From the NCBI GenBank assembly GCA_018902755.1, contig JAHIQI010000046.1, positions 110,225 to 174,224 on the forward strand: 64,000 bases of DNA, read 5' to 3'. Within the stretch, counting starts at the first letter, position 1; each line of letters starts with the position of its first letter. The DNA comes from Pseudomonadota bacterium (GTDB taxonomy: Bacteria; Desulfobacterota; Desulfarculia; Desulfarculales; Desulfarculaceae). The notes beneath the pieces are model-generated. The model saw only the letters and a list, made by a program, of their open reading frames with translations, ran no database searches and was not told the origin of the DNA. A program made the translations under genes and the position numbers. Below, in pieces: positions 25,111 through 34,078 of the stretch.

Positions 25111-27251
25111 TACTTGTCCTTGGCCTCGGCCAGGGCCTGGGCCAAATGGCGCACCCTGATGGGCGAGCCCAGGTGGTCCAGGCCACCTTCCAGTTGCAGC
25201 ACGCAGCCGGGGCAGTCGGTGACCAGGGTGTCGGCCCCGGTGGCCGCCACCTGCCTTAGCTTGCGCTCCAAAATGGCCGCCGACAGCTCGGGGAAATCCA
25301 GCGAGTAGGACCCGCCGAAGCCGCAGCACACCTCCTCGTCGTCATAGGGCCGGTAGTCGTAGCCCGCCTCTCGCAACAGTTCCTTGGATGCGTCGTGCAC
25401 CCCCAGGCCCCGGCACAAATGACAGGGCGCGTGGTAGGCCGCGGCCTTGCCCTGGGCCGCCGCGGGCTCCAGGCCCGCCTCTTTTTGCAGGAAGCTGGCC
25501 AGGTCTATGACCTTGGCCGCCATGTGCTCGGCCCGCCCCGCCCACACCGGGTCGCCCGCCAGCAGCTCGGGGTATTTTTTCAGGTGCGAGGCGCAGGAGG
25601 CGCACAGGGTCAGCACGTAGTCGTACCACTCCGCTTCCATGGCGGCCAGGTTTTGCCGGGCCACCTCCCGTGCGGTCTCCTCCTCGCTGGCCATGGCCGC
25701 GGGCAGGCCGCAACAGCTCTGGTCGCGGGCGTAGTCCACCTGGATACCCTTGCCTTTGATAAGCCCCAGGAAGGCCTCGGCCTGCTCGGGGTATACGAAG
25801 TCGATCAGGCAGCCGCCGAAAAGGGCCACCCTGAGACGCGGTTTGGGCACCTTGGGGGCCAGGCGCCGCCAGCGGTCGCGCAGGGGCTCGGCGGCCACCA
25901 CCGGCAGGCTGCGGAACTCCTGGTCCGGGGCGAAGAAAAGGGGCAGGTGCCTGATCAGGCGTCCGCCCCTCGCCAAGGGCTTCTGGGCCAGGTAAGCCCG
26001 GCGCAGCAGGAAATGGAACAGGGGCCGGTTGGTCAGCACCCGGCGCAGAAGCTGGTTCTTGATGGGACGTCCCTGTTCGGCCAACAGCAGGCCGGCGGTC
26101 TTTTTGATCAGCCCCGGCAGGTCGATGTTCGCCGGGCAGTTCACCTTGCAGGCCTGGCAGTTCAGGCAGTTGCCCAGCAACTCCTGGGCCGCCTCCGGGC
26201 CGTGATAGAAGTAGGTGAGAATCAGGCCGATGGCCCCTATGTACACGTGGCCGTAGTTGTGGCCGCCCACCTTGCCGAAGATGGGGCATACGTTGGCGCA
26301 GGAGCCGCAGCGCAGGCAGCGCAGGGCCTGGCTGAACACCGGGTCCTGGGACAGGGCCAGGCGTCCGTTGTCCAGGAACACGATGTGCAACTCCTTCTTG
26401 CCCCTGTTGGCGGCGCATTCCACCGCGCCGGTGACCCAAGTGACGTAGGTGCTGATGAGCTGGCCGGTGGCCGAGCGGGGCAGCAGCCGCAAAATCTTGA
26501 GCGCGGTGTTCAGGTCGGGCACCAGCTTTTCCAGGCCCACCAGGGCCACGTGCACCCTGGGCAGGGTGGTCACCAGCCGGGCGTTGCCCTCGTTGGTCAC
26601 CGTGGCGATGCTGCCGGTGGAGGCAAGGGCGAAGTTGGCCCCGCTGATGCCCATGTCCGCTTCCAGCATGGCCCGGCGCAGCCTTTGGCGGGCCACCTCC
26701 ACCAGGGAGGCGATGTCCTCGGGGTCCTGCTTTTCGCCCGTTACCTGGGTGAACAGCTCGGCCACCTCGCTGCGCGACAGGTGGATGGCCGGGGCCACCA
26801 TGTGGCTGGGACCCTCGCCGCGCAGTTGGATGATCCACTCGCCCAGATCGGTCTCGGTTACCTTGAGGCCCTGGGCCTCCAAATGGCGGTTGAGGTGGAT
26901 CTCCTCGCTGGTCATGGACTTGGACTTGATGATGCGTCGGGAGCCGGTTTGGGCGGCGATCTTCGCGATTATCTCCCTAGCGTGGGCCGCGTCATGGGCC
27001 AGGTGCACCGTGGCCCCGGCCGCCTCGGCCTTGGCCTTGAACTGCTGATAAAGCTCTTCCAAATGCCCCAGGGCGGCGTCCTTGGCCGCGCCCACCTCGG
27101 CGGCCAGGGCCTCGAAATCCATGCCCGCGAAACCGGCTTGGCGGGAGCCCCGGTAGTTTCCCTGGAAGCGGGCCAGGGTCTGGCCCAGGAAGGTGTTGTC
27201 CAGGGCCCCCTTGAGGCGCTGGTGGTATTCACGGCCGGAGGCGCGGCTCAT
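25110..27251 (-). CDS. ldhH: LdhH: L-lactate dehydrogenase (quinone) large iron-sulfur subunit (LutB-LutA fusion)
   Basis: The 713-aa protein joins an N-terminal LUD (LutB-like) domain, a double [4Fe-4S] ferredoxin domain (CLRCGSCANVCP, then CLNCQACKVNCP) and two C-terminal CCG domains (ESCCGLPAA-type QSCCGLP, EVCCGFGG) that bind heterodisulfide-type clusters. This matches the LdhH subunit of Desulfovibrio-type L-lactate oxidation, which passes electrons to the quinone pool. It is coupled to the 184-aa LUD gene by a 4-bp ATGA overlap. A lactate permease is not seen here. Confidence 0.9.
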   Translation of the reverse strand: MSRASGREYHQRLKGALDNTFLGQTLARFQGNYRGSRQAGFAGMDFEALAAEVGAAKDAALGHLEELYQQFKAKAEAAGATVHLAHDAAHAREIIAKIAAQTGSRRIIKSKSMTSEEIHLNRHLEAQGLKVTETDLGEWIIQLRGEGPSHMVAPAIHLSRSEVAELFTQVTGEKQDPEDIASLVEVARQRLRRAMLEADMGISGANFALASTGSIATVTNEGNARLVTTLPRVHVALVGLEKLVPDLNTALKILRLLPRSATGQLISTYVTWVTGAVECAANRGKKELHIVFLDNGRLALSQDPVFSQALRCLRCGSCANVCPIFGKVGGHNYGHVYIGAIGLILTYFYHGPEAAQELLGNCLNCQACKVNCPANIDLPGLIKKTAGLLLAEQGRPIKNQLLRRVLTNRPLFHFLLRRAYLAQKPLARGGRLIRHLPLFFAPDQEFRSLPVVAAEPLRDRWRRLAPKVPKPRLRVALFGGCLIDFVYPEQAEAFLGLIKGKGIQVDYARDQSCCGLPAAMASEEETAREVARQNLAAMEAEWYDYVLTLCASCASHLKKYPELLAGDPVWAGRAEHMAAKVIDLASFLQKEAGLEPAAAQGKAAAYHAPCHLCRGLGVHDASKELLREAGYDYRPYDDEEVCCGFGGSYSLDFPELSAAILERKLRQVAATGADTLVTDCPGCVLQLEGGLDHLGSPIRVRHLAQALAEAKDK

Positions 27252-27802
27252 GAACCCTCCTCCAGCAGCATGATGTGCAACTGACGGGGGCCGTGGGCCC
27301 CCAGGGTGAGCACCAACTCGATGTCCCCGGTGCGGCTGGGCCCGGAGATGAAGGCCAGGTAGCCCGGAGCGTCGGCCAGGGTGCGGTCAAGCTCCTGCTC
27401 CAGGGAGAAAAGGTCGGCCCGGAGGTTGGCCGCCGGGAGCACGGCCACGTGCACCTCGGATAGCATGGTCGCCAAGCGAAGCTCTTCTGAAGATGACTCC
27501 ACCACGATGGTGCCGGTTTCGGCCACCCCCCACCGGGCCCTGGTCAGCCCGGTGTGAAACTCGCCGGTCCGCTCCCTGAGGCCCTGGGTGATCAGCTCCA
27601 GGCCCTCCTGCTCGCAGGCGGCTTTGAGGGCGGCCAGATCGGCACCTTCCCAGCCCGGCGCGGCCAGGCACTTGCCGCCCTGCAGGGCGGTCAGGCGCGC
27701 GGCCTGGGCAAAGGCCTGGGCCAGATCGGCCACCGGGGTGACCACCGCGGAGACCGCCTCGGCCTTGCGGCCGAACTCTTGTCGCAACTCATTTTGGTTC
27801 AA
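27248..27802 (-). CDS. ldhG: LdhG/LutC-like LUD-domain subunit
   Basis: The 184-aa LUD-domain protein has the family's RWGVAETGTIVVESSSEELRLATML and HIMLLEEG blocks. It is the small partner of LdhH for L-lactate oxidation in the cytoplasm or at the membrane. Its 3' end overlaps ldhH by 4 bp. The 138 bp upstream separate it from the divergent glcD gene and should hold both promoters. Confidence 0.85.
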   Translation of the reverse strand: MNQNELRQEFGRKAEAVSAVVTPVADLAQAFAQAARLTALQGGKCLAAPGWEGADLAALKAACEQEGLELITQGLRERTGEFHTGLTRARWGVAETGTIVVESSSEELRLATMLSEVHVAVLPAANLRADLFSLEQELDRTLADAPGYLAFISGPSRTGDIELVLTLGAHGPRQLHIMLLEEGS

Positions 27803-27940
27803 GGTTTTCTCCCGATGCAGACATTCCCATCTTAACAGATCAAGCCCGTGTATAAAGCCAACCCCTACTGGGCGTTTTCAAAACGTTCGCGACCGCATAT
27901 AGTAGTAGGGCTTGGTCCTTGAACCTCGTTGGGAGCAAAG

Positions 27941-29323
27941 ATGAGCACCGCCGCCCTTTACAAAGAATTTCAGCGCCTTGCCGGTCAGGAGAACGTCTTC
28001 AGCGACGCCTCGGACCTGCTAACCTATTCCTACGACGCAGCCCTGTTGCCCAGCCAGCCCCCCGGCCTGGCGGTGCGGCCCACCAGCCTGGAGGCCCTGG
28101 GCCGGGTGATACGCCTGTGCAACCAGGAGGGCCTGCCGCTGACCGTGCGCGGGGCGGGCACCAACCTGAGCGGCGGCACCATACCCGCCCATGAGGGGGT
28201 GGTGGTGGTCACCACCGCCCTGAACCGCATCGTGGAGATAAACCAGGAGGACCTGTACGCGGTGGTGGAGCCGGGGGTTATCAACGCCCGCCTGTTCGCC
28301 GCCGCCCAGAAGCAGGGCCTGTTCTATCCCCCCGACCCCGGCAGCATGGCGGTGTCCACCCTGGGGGGCAACGTGGCCGAAAACTCCGGCGGCCTCAGAG
28401 GCCTCAAGTACGGGGTGACCCGGGACTACGTAATGGGCATGAGCTTTTTCGACACCGACGGCCAGCTCATCAAGACCGGCTCGCGCACCGTGAAATGCGC
28501 CACGGCCTACAACCTGGCCGGGCTCATGGTGGGCTCCGAGGGCACCTTGGGGGTCTTCGCCCAGATCATCCTGAAGCTCATCCCCCCGCCCGCGGCCAGC
28601 CGGGCCCTGCTGGCCACCTTCGACCGGGTGCAGGCGGCCAGCGAGACGGTGTCGGCCATCATCGCCGCGCGCATCGTGCCCGCTACCCTGGAGTTTTTGG
28701 ACAACTTCACCATCCGCACCGTGGAAGACTTCTCCGGGGCCGGGCTGCCCACCGAGGCGGCGGCCCTGCTCTTGATCGAGGTGGACGGCCACCCGGCCCA
28801 GGTGGCCGAGGAGGCCCAAAAGGTGCAGGAGATCTGCCGGGCCCAGGGAGCCACCCAAGTTCGCCCCGCCGCCGACGCGGCGGAAAAGGAGCGCATCTGG
28901 ACCGCCCGGCGGGCGGCCATCCCCGCCCTGGCCCGCCTGAAGCCTTCGGTGGTGCTGGAAGACGCCACGGTGCCCCGCAGCAAGGTGCCCGAGCTGGTGC
29001 GCTTTATCACTGACCTGGCCCGACGCTACGACCTCACCATCGGCACCTTTGGCCACGCCGGCGACGGCAACCTGCACCCCACCATCGTTTTCGACAAGCG
29101 CGACGCCGCCCAGGAAAAGCGGGTGCACCAGGCGGTGGAGGAGCTGTTCGACAAGGCCCTGGCCCTGGGCGGCACCCTCTCCGGGGAGCACGGCCTGGGG
29201 CTCTCCAAGACCCGTTTTTTGGCCAAGGAGGTTGGCGAAGCCACCATCGCCTGGTCCCGGCGGCTGAAAAAGGCCATGGACCCCAAGGGCATATTGAACC
29301 CCGGCAAGATCGTGGGAAGTTAA
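27941..29323 (+). CDS. FAD-linked D-lactate/glycolate dehydrogenase (GlcD-like)
   Basis: The 460-aa VAO/PCMH flavoprotein has the FAD-binding blocks RGAGTNLSGGTIP and PGSMAVSTLGGNVAENSGGLRGLKYG, and the C-terminal TFGHAGDGNLHP and SGEHGLGLSK motifs. It oxidises D-lactate or glycolate, probably passing electrons to the Fe-S partner at 29325. The start ATG 27941 follows GGGAG at 27931-27935. The L- and D-lactate systems are back to back. Glycolate versus D-lactate cannot be resolved. Confidence 0.9.
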   Translation: MSTAALYKEFQRLAGQENVFSDASDLLTYSYDAALLPSQPPGLAVRPTSLEALGRVIRLCNQEGLPLTVRGAGTNLSGGTIPAHEGVVVVTTALNRIVEINQEDLYAVVEPGVINARLFAAAQKQGLFYPPDPGSMAVSTLGGNVAENSGGLRGLKYGVTRDYVMGMSFFDTDGQLIKTGSRTVKCATAYNLAGLMVGSEGTLGVFAQIILKLIPPPAASRALLATFDRVQAASETVSAIIAARIVPATLEFLDNFTIRTVEDFSGAGLPTEAAALLLIEVDGHPAQVAEEAQKVQEICRAQGATQVRPAADAAEKERIWTARRAAIPALARLKPSVVLEDATVPRSKVPELVRFITDLARRYDLTIGTFGHAGDGNLHPTIVFDKRDAAQEKRVHQAVEELFDKALALGGTLSGEHGLGLSKTRFLAKEVGEATIAWSRRLKKAMDPKGILNPGKIVGS

Positions 29324-29324
29324 G

Positions 29325-30617
29325 ATGGGCGGCATCACCCAACTGGCCCGCCTGCTGGGGGAGCTGGACGAGCAGCTCATCACCTGCATGCGCTGCGGTT
29401 TTTGCCAGAGCGTGTGCCCCCTGTACGGCGAGACCGGCCGCGAGGCCGACGTGGCCCGGGGCAAGCTGGCCCTTTTGGACGGCCTGGCACACGAGCTTCT
29501 CTCTGATCCTCACGGGGTGCAGGAGCGCCTGGAGCGCTGCCTGCTGTGCGGCTCCTGCGCGGCCAATTGCCCCTCGGGGGTCAAGGTGCTGGACATCTTC
29601 CTGAAGGCTAGGGCCATCCTGAGCGGCTATTTGGGCCTGCCCCCGGCCAAGAAGCTCCTGTTCCGCCAGTTGCTGGCCCGCCCGGCCCTGTTCAACAAAC
29701 TCATGTCCCTGGCCCCGCGCTTCGAGGGCCTGCTGACCAAGCCGGTGGACAGCCTCCTGGACACCTCCTGCGCCCGCTTCACCTCCCCCCTGGGCCAGCG
29801 CCACTTCAAGCGCCTGGCCCGGGTGCCCCTGCACCGCCTGGAGCCCCCCCGCTCCACCCCGGCGGGCGCCTCGGGGCTGAGGGTTGCTTTTTTCGCGGGC
29901 TGCCTCATCGACAAGCTCTACCCCGGCGTGGGCCGGGCGGCGCTCAAGGCTTTGGAACACCACGGGGTGGGGGTGGAGATGCCCGCCCAGGAGGCCTGCT
30001 GCGGCATACCGGCCCTGTCCGCCGGGGACACCGCCACCTTCAGCAAGCTCTTGGGCCACAACCTGGCCCGCCTGGACCCGGCCAAATTCGACTACATGGT
30101 CACCGCCTGCGCCACCTGCGCCAGCACCATCCACAAGCTTTGGCCCCTGATGTGCGGCTCCCTGGCCCCCCAGGCCCAGGAGAGGGCCAAGGCCTTGGCC
30201 GCCAAGACCAGGGACGTGAGCCAGTTTCTGGTGGAGGCGGGCCTGGTGCCCGGCCAGGCCCCCGCGCCCGCCCCTGACGCCAAGCCCCTCACCTACCACG
30301 ACCCCTGCCACCTGAAGAAATCCCTGGGCGTGGCAACCCAGCCACGGCGGCTCATGGCCGCCAACCCGGCTTGGCGCTTGCAGGAGATGATCGAGAGCGA
30401 CTGGTGCTGCGGCCTGGGCGGCAGCTTCAGCCTGGAGCACTACGACCTGTCCCAGCAGATCGGGGGGCACAAGCTGGAGCACATCACCGCCAGCGGGGCT
30501 GTGGCGGTGGCCACCGGCTGCCCGGCCTGCATGCTGCAAATAAGCGACCAGCTATCCCAGGCGGGCCGCCACGTGGCGGTGAAGCACTACCTGGAGATAT
30601 ACGCCGAGACCCTCTAG
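29325..30617 (+). CDS. (Fe-S)-binding subunit of D-lactate/glycolate oxidation (GlcF-like)
   Basis: The 430-aa protein has two [4Fe-4S] motifs (CMRCGFCQSVCP and CLLCGSCAANCP) and two CCG domains (EACCGIPALS and DWCCGLGGSF). It follows the GlcD-like gene by a single base. It accepts electrons from the flavoprotein. A 13-bp terminator lies 16 bp after the stop. Confidence 0.9.
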   Translation: MGGITQLARLLGELDEQLITCMRCGFCQSVCPLYGETGREADVARGKLALLDGLAHELLSDPHGVQERLERCLLCGSCAANCPSGVKVLDIFLKARAILSGYLGLPPAKKLLFRQLLARPALFNKLMSLAPRFEGLLTKPVDSLLDTSCARFTSPLGQRHFKRLARVPLHRLEPPRSTPAGASGLRVAFFAGCLIDKLYPGVGRAALKALEHHGVGVEMPAQEACCGIPALSAGDTATFSKLLGHNLARLDPAKFDYMVTACATCASTIHKLWPLMCGSLAPQAQERAKALAAKTRDVSQFLVEAGLVPGQAPAPAPDAKPLTYHDPCHLKKSLGVATQPRRLMAANPAWRLQEMIESDWCCGLGGSFSLEHYDLSQQIGGHKLEHITASGAVAVATGCPACMLQISDQLSQAGRHVAVKHYLEIYAETL

Positions 30618-30632
30618 CCAGGCCCCAAGCGC

Positions 30633-30674
30633 AAAAAAGGGACGGCCCCAGTGGGCCGTCCCTTTGATTTTTTC
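30633..30674. terminator. Bidirectional intrinsic terminator
   Basis: A perfect 13-bp stem (AAAGGGACGGCCC with GGGCCGTCCCTTT) with loop CAGT has an A-run to the left and GATTTTTTC to the right. It separates the convergent Fe-S gene and the cytidylate-kinase-like gene. Confidence 0.92.
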
Positions 30675-30703
30675 ATTGCCGCCACGTGAGCGGCTTGCGG
30701 GCC

Positions 30704-31522
30704 TTAGAAAGTCAGGTCCGTGGACATCAGTTGGTTGTCCACCTCGGTGACCCCCGCCTGAGTCTTGGCGATCTCCCCGGCCTTCTTGATGGCGTCGCGG
30801 TCGAGCACCGCGCCGGTCAGGACCAGGCGTCCTTGTCCCAGGTTTTCCACCTCCACGTCACGGGCCGGGAAGGTGGGCACCTTCTTCTTGATCAGAGCCT
30901 CCACCCGCTTGGCCAGGGCCAGGTCCGCGTACACGGCCTTTTGCCCCTCGCCCACCGGGCCCAACTCCTGGGCGGCCAGGCAAACCACCTTGGCCAGCAG
31001 GTCCTGGGTCAGTTCGGCGCTGTTGAGCACCATGTCGTAGAGGCTCCAGTCGTTGAGATCGACCTGGAAGATGCTCTCGATAAGCGAACGGCGCTGCCGG
31101 TCGTAGTGACGCACGTAGTCCGTGGCCTCGTCCTGGCTTATGCCCTTGCGCTGAGCCACCCGGTTCACCCGGATCCGGAAGGGAGCCACGATGCGCACCT
31201 TGAGCACCTTGGGCTGGCCCCCCAAGACGATCTGGGAGCCTCGCCCCCGGATCACCACGTCGCCCATGGCCGCCTGCTGGTAGATGAGCGAGGCGAACAG
31301 GCTGGACCCGGCCGGATCGCGGAAGAAGATGCGCTCAAAGAAACCCGCGGGCAATTCGGTTTCAAAGGTGCGGCAGATATCCGCCAACTCCTTGTCGCAT
31401 TCCAGGGCCAACTGGTGAATTTCGGACTCGCCGATCACCTTGATGCCCAACTGAGCAGCCGCCTGCTTGGCGATTTCGTCCCCCAGGCTGCCTACCTTGC
31501 GCGAGATAGCCACAATAGCCAT
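30704..31522 (-). CDS. Cytidylate kinase-like protein with C-terminal BON domain
   Basis: The 272-aa protein begins like the cytidylate-kinase-like family (PF13189): MAIVAISRKVGSLGDEIAKQ, with a degenerate P-loop, and RGRGSQIVLGGQP mid-protein. The last ~70 residues (from about 205) read as a BON domain (VEVENLGQGRLVLTGAV...AGVTEVDNQLM). BON domains usually bind membranes or partner proteins. The head may be an inactive or altered kinase. It is convergent with the GlcF-like gene. Function unknown. Confidence 0.78.
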   Translation of the reverse strand: MAIVAISRKVGSLGDEIAKQAAAQLGIKVIGESEIHQLALECDKELADICRTFETELPAGFFERIFFRDPAGSSLFASLIYQQAAMGDVVIRGRGSQIVLGGQPKVLKVRIVAPFRIRVNRVAQRKGISQDEATDYVRHYDRQRRSLIESIFQVDLNDWSLYDMVLNSAELTQDLLAKVVCLAAQELGPVGEGQKAVYADLALAKRVEALIKKKVPTFPARDVEVENLGQGRLVLTGAVLDRDAIKKAGEIAKTQAGVTEVDNQLMSTDLTF

Positions 31523-31743
31523 GTTCCACCTTCCGCTGTAATTTTAGATCCTAACCCAGCCACCTAATAGAGGTCGTCCACCTACGGTCCCGCTAGAGCC
31601 GAACCGTTGATTCATGTTAGCAGATTAGCGCTCCCAGGGAAATGATTGGCTTAATGCCCCCCTTGGGGCTGGCCGCCGAATGTGCTAACTTTCTTTGAGT
31701 AGCCACATGCCAAGCCAAAGCCTAGCGACGGGGAGGAATATTA

Positions 31744-32283
31744 ATGGAACTGATGGAAGCTATCCAGCAACGCAGAAGCATACGCAAATTTGAAGACCGT
31801 CCGGTAAGCGACGAGTTGGTGCGGGAGTTGATGGACGCGGTGATGTGGTCCCCCTCCTGGGCCAACACCCAGTGCTGGGAACTGGTGCAGGTGAAGGACC
31901 CGGCCAAGCGCGAGCAGTTGCAGCAGACCATAAGCAAGGGCAACCCGGCCACCAAGGCCATCGTCAGCGCTCCCGCCTTGTTCGTTATTTGCGGCCGTCT
32001 CAAGAGCTCGGGATATTACAATGGGGTGGTGACCACCAAGTTCGGTGACTGGTTCATGTTTGATCTGGGCATCGCCTGCCAGAGCCTTTGCCTGGCCGCC
32101 CATGACAAGGGCCTGGGCACGGTCATCGTGGGCCTTTTCGACCAGGACGCGGCGGGCAAGGTGATCGATCTACCCGAGGGCTACGAGGTGGTGGCCATGG
32201 TGCCCATGGGATACCCGGCCCAGGAAGTCAAGGCCCCCAAGCGCCGGCCCCCCGAGGAATTCCTGCGGGTGGATAGCTTCTAG
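31744..32283 (+). CDS. Nitroreductase-family flavoprotein
   Basis: The 179-aa protein has the typical start MELMEAIQQRRSIRKFEDRPV, SWANTQCWELVQV and GLGTVIVGLFDQDA...MVPMGYPAQ. It binds FMN and reduces nitro or quinone compounds or related substrates with NAD(P)H. GGGGAGG lies 8 bp before the ATG. The 221-bp gap upstream holds its promoter; nothing else is clear there. Substrate unknown. Confidence 0.85.
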   Translation: MELMEAIQQRRSIRKFEDRPVSDELVRELMDAVMWSPSWANTQCWELVQVKDPAKREQLQQTISKGNPATKAIVSAPALFVICGRLKSSGYYNGVVTTKFGDWFMFDLGIACQSLCLAAHDKGLGTVIVGLFDQDAAGKVIDLPEGYEVVAMVPMGYPAQEVKAPKRRPPEEFLRVDSF

Positions 32284-32366
32284 AGCCGCCGGGCTATAAT
32301 GAGATTGGCGTAAATACTCCCCGCCCACCAGCGGCGGGCCGCTTCCCCATGAGAAAGGACGAGGGT

Positions 32367-33653
32367 ATGTCCAGCACCTATGCCCATGATTTCGACAAAG
32401 CGCTCCAGATAGGGCGCCCGCCCAACATCACCCGCCTTTTCCCCAACTCCAAGGCCCTCATCGTAAGCGGCAAGGTGATCGACCGGGCCATGCTGGCCAA
32501 GGGCCGGGCCATGACCATCGCGGCCAACGGGCGCAACCACTTCGTGATCAGGGGCGTGCTCAAGGCGGCCCAGAAGGCCAACGCGGCCATCATCCTGGAA
32601 ATCGCCAAAAGCGAGGGCGGCCGCAGCGCCTACTGCGCCACCAACTACTGGAACCTGGCCCGCCAGGCCGACCAGATCATGAACGAGCTGGGCATAACCG
32701 TGCCGGTGGCCATCCACGCCGACCACTACGCGGTGAAAAACCTCAAGGACCTGGAAGATGCCAAGGTGGAGGTCCCCTCCATGTTCGAGGCGGGCATCAC
32801 CTCCATCGCCATCGACGCCTCCCACCAGCCGGACGCCGAAAACCTGCTGGCCACCCTGGGCCTGGCCCCCTACATCCCCTCCTGGGCCTGCCTGGAGACC
32901 GAGGTGGGCGAGATCAAGGGCAGCGAGGGCCTCTCCACCCCCGAGGACGCCCTGTTCCTCATCCAGGGTCTCAACGCCCACGGAATTTTCCCGGACTGGA
33001 TCGCGCTCAACAACGGCACCGCCCATGGCATCCAGACCGCCGACCAGGGCATCCAGGTGGAGCTGACCGCCGAGATCCACAAGGCCCTGGAGCCCTACAA
33101 GGTCTCCGGCGCCCAGCACGGCACCAGCGGCAACAACTCCGAGCGCCTCAGGCGCATCGCCGCCGGGACCAACACCACCAAGGCCAACGTGGCCACCGCC
33201 CTTCAGATGATCTCCTGGGGTGTGAAGGTCGATGAGTACGGCAACGCCGCGTTGGACGGCGAAGACAACCTGATAAAAGTGCCCGGCCAAGGGGTGAGCG
33301 AAGAAATGTGGGCCGAGATGATGGCCTATGCCGCGGAAAAGGGCTGGAAGAGCGGCAACACCAAGAAGCTCAATCTGCCCTTTGAGAACAAGCTCCTGTC
33401 CCAGCCCGCCTCGGTGCGCCACCGCATGGTGGAGGGGGTTGAGCAGTTCGTCTACGACCTGCTCACCAAGGTATTCAACGCCCAGGACTCCGCGCCCCTG
33501 GGGGTGGAGGCCATTTTAAAGGCGGGCGGCTTCGACCTGGGCCCCAAGTCCGAGCGCCTGGAAGACCCGGCCAAGTGGACCGAACAATACATCCGCGCCA
33601 CCGGCGCCACTGTGGGCGGCGACAAGGGTCCCAAGGGCAACTTCGACGATTAG
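32367..33653 (+). CDS. Class II fructose-bisphosphate aldolase family protein
   Basis: The 428-aa TIM-barrel protein has the metal-binding HADHY (canonical HxDH) near residue 120, SIAIDASHQP, and the C-terminal GAQHGTSGNN loop (canonical HGxSG). This is the class II, Zn-dependent aldolase family, a long type. It would cleave fructose 1,6-bisphosphate to GAP and DHAP, or a related ketose bisphosphate. ATG 32367 follows AAAGGACGAGGG; the upstream ATG at 32349 gives six extra residues. Repeat copy 3 follows the stop. Confidence 0.88.
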   Translation: MSSTYAHDFDKALQIGRPPNITRLFPNSKALIVSGKVIDRAMLAKGRAMTIAANGRNHFVIRGVLKAAQKANAAIILEIAKSEGGRSAYCATNYWNLARQADQIMNELGITVPVAIHADHYAVKNLKDLEDAKVEVPSMFEAGITSIAIDASHQPDAENLLATLGLAPYIPSWACLETEVGEIKGSEGLSTPEDALFLIQGLNAHGIFPDWIALNNGTAHGIQTADQGIQVELTAEIHKALEPYKVSGAQHGTSGNNSERLRRIAAGTNTTKANVATALQMISWGVKVDEYGNAALDGEDNLIKVPGQGVSEEMWAEMMAYAAEKGWKSGNTKKLNLPFENKLLSQPASVRHRMVEGVEQFVYDLLTKVFNAQDSAPLGVEAILKAGGFDLGPKSERLEDPAKWTEQYIRATGATVGGDKGPKGNFDD

Positions 33654-33660
33654 GCCTTGC

Positions 33661-33790
33661 GCCCGGCACAGCCAGACACCGCGGGGCAAGGCGGCAGGCA
33701 AACGAGGGACGCAGGGGTAGTGGACCTACCCCGAGGACCGAGTGACGCCGACAAGGCGGCCATGCGGCGACTGGCTGCGCCGCGCCGGGC
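33661..33790. repeat. Structured intergenic repeat, copy 3 of 4
   Basis: It begins CCCGGCACAGCCAG and ends ACTGGCTGCGCC, with an extra outer stem GCCCGGC/GCCGGGC. The central hairpin GGGGTAG/CTACCCC (33714-33732) differs in sequence from the other copies. It lies between the aldolase gene and the tRNA, both on the plus strand. Confidence 0.75.
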
Positions 33791-33865
33791 ATAATATTAG
33801 GAACCAGGCCCCACGCTGTTGACAGTCCTAAGGGCTGAGGCCATAATAACAATTTCGAATGAACC

Positions 33866-33942
33866 GGGCCCATAGCTCAGCTTGGTAGAGCCTCCGGCTC
33901 ATAACCGGATAGTCCCTGGTTCGAAGCCAGGTGGGCCCACCA
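33866..33942 (+). tRNA. tRNA with anticodon CAT (elongator Met, or Ile2)
   Basis: A full cloverleaf folds: acceptor GGGCCCA/TGGGCCC, D-arm, anticodon stem TCCGG/CCGGA with loop CTCATAA, T-arm CCTGG/CCAGG with TTCGAAG, then ACCA encoded. The paired G1-C72 excludes initiator tRNA. A CAT anticodon may be elongator Met or, with lysidine, Ile2. Confidence 0.93.
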
Positions 33943-34032
33943 TTTTTTGCGGGAGAGCACCCTATGCGAGTATGCCTCGCACCCTGCCCAAAGGCCGGGG
34001 CGGGAAAAAGCACGATGCGAAGGGTTCTCTAC

Positions 34033-34066
34033 GGGCGCCCCCCAGCAAAGGGGTGCCCTCTTCTTT
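34033..34066 (+). terminator. Intrinsic terminator after the tRNA
   Basis: A 9-bp stem (GGGCGCCCC with GGGGTGCCC) is followed by TCTTCTTT. It lies 90 bp beyond the tRNA and 13 bp before the nif3-like start. Confidence 0.6.
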
Positions 34067-34078
34067 GGGTGTAGGTTG

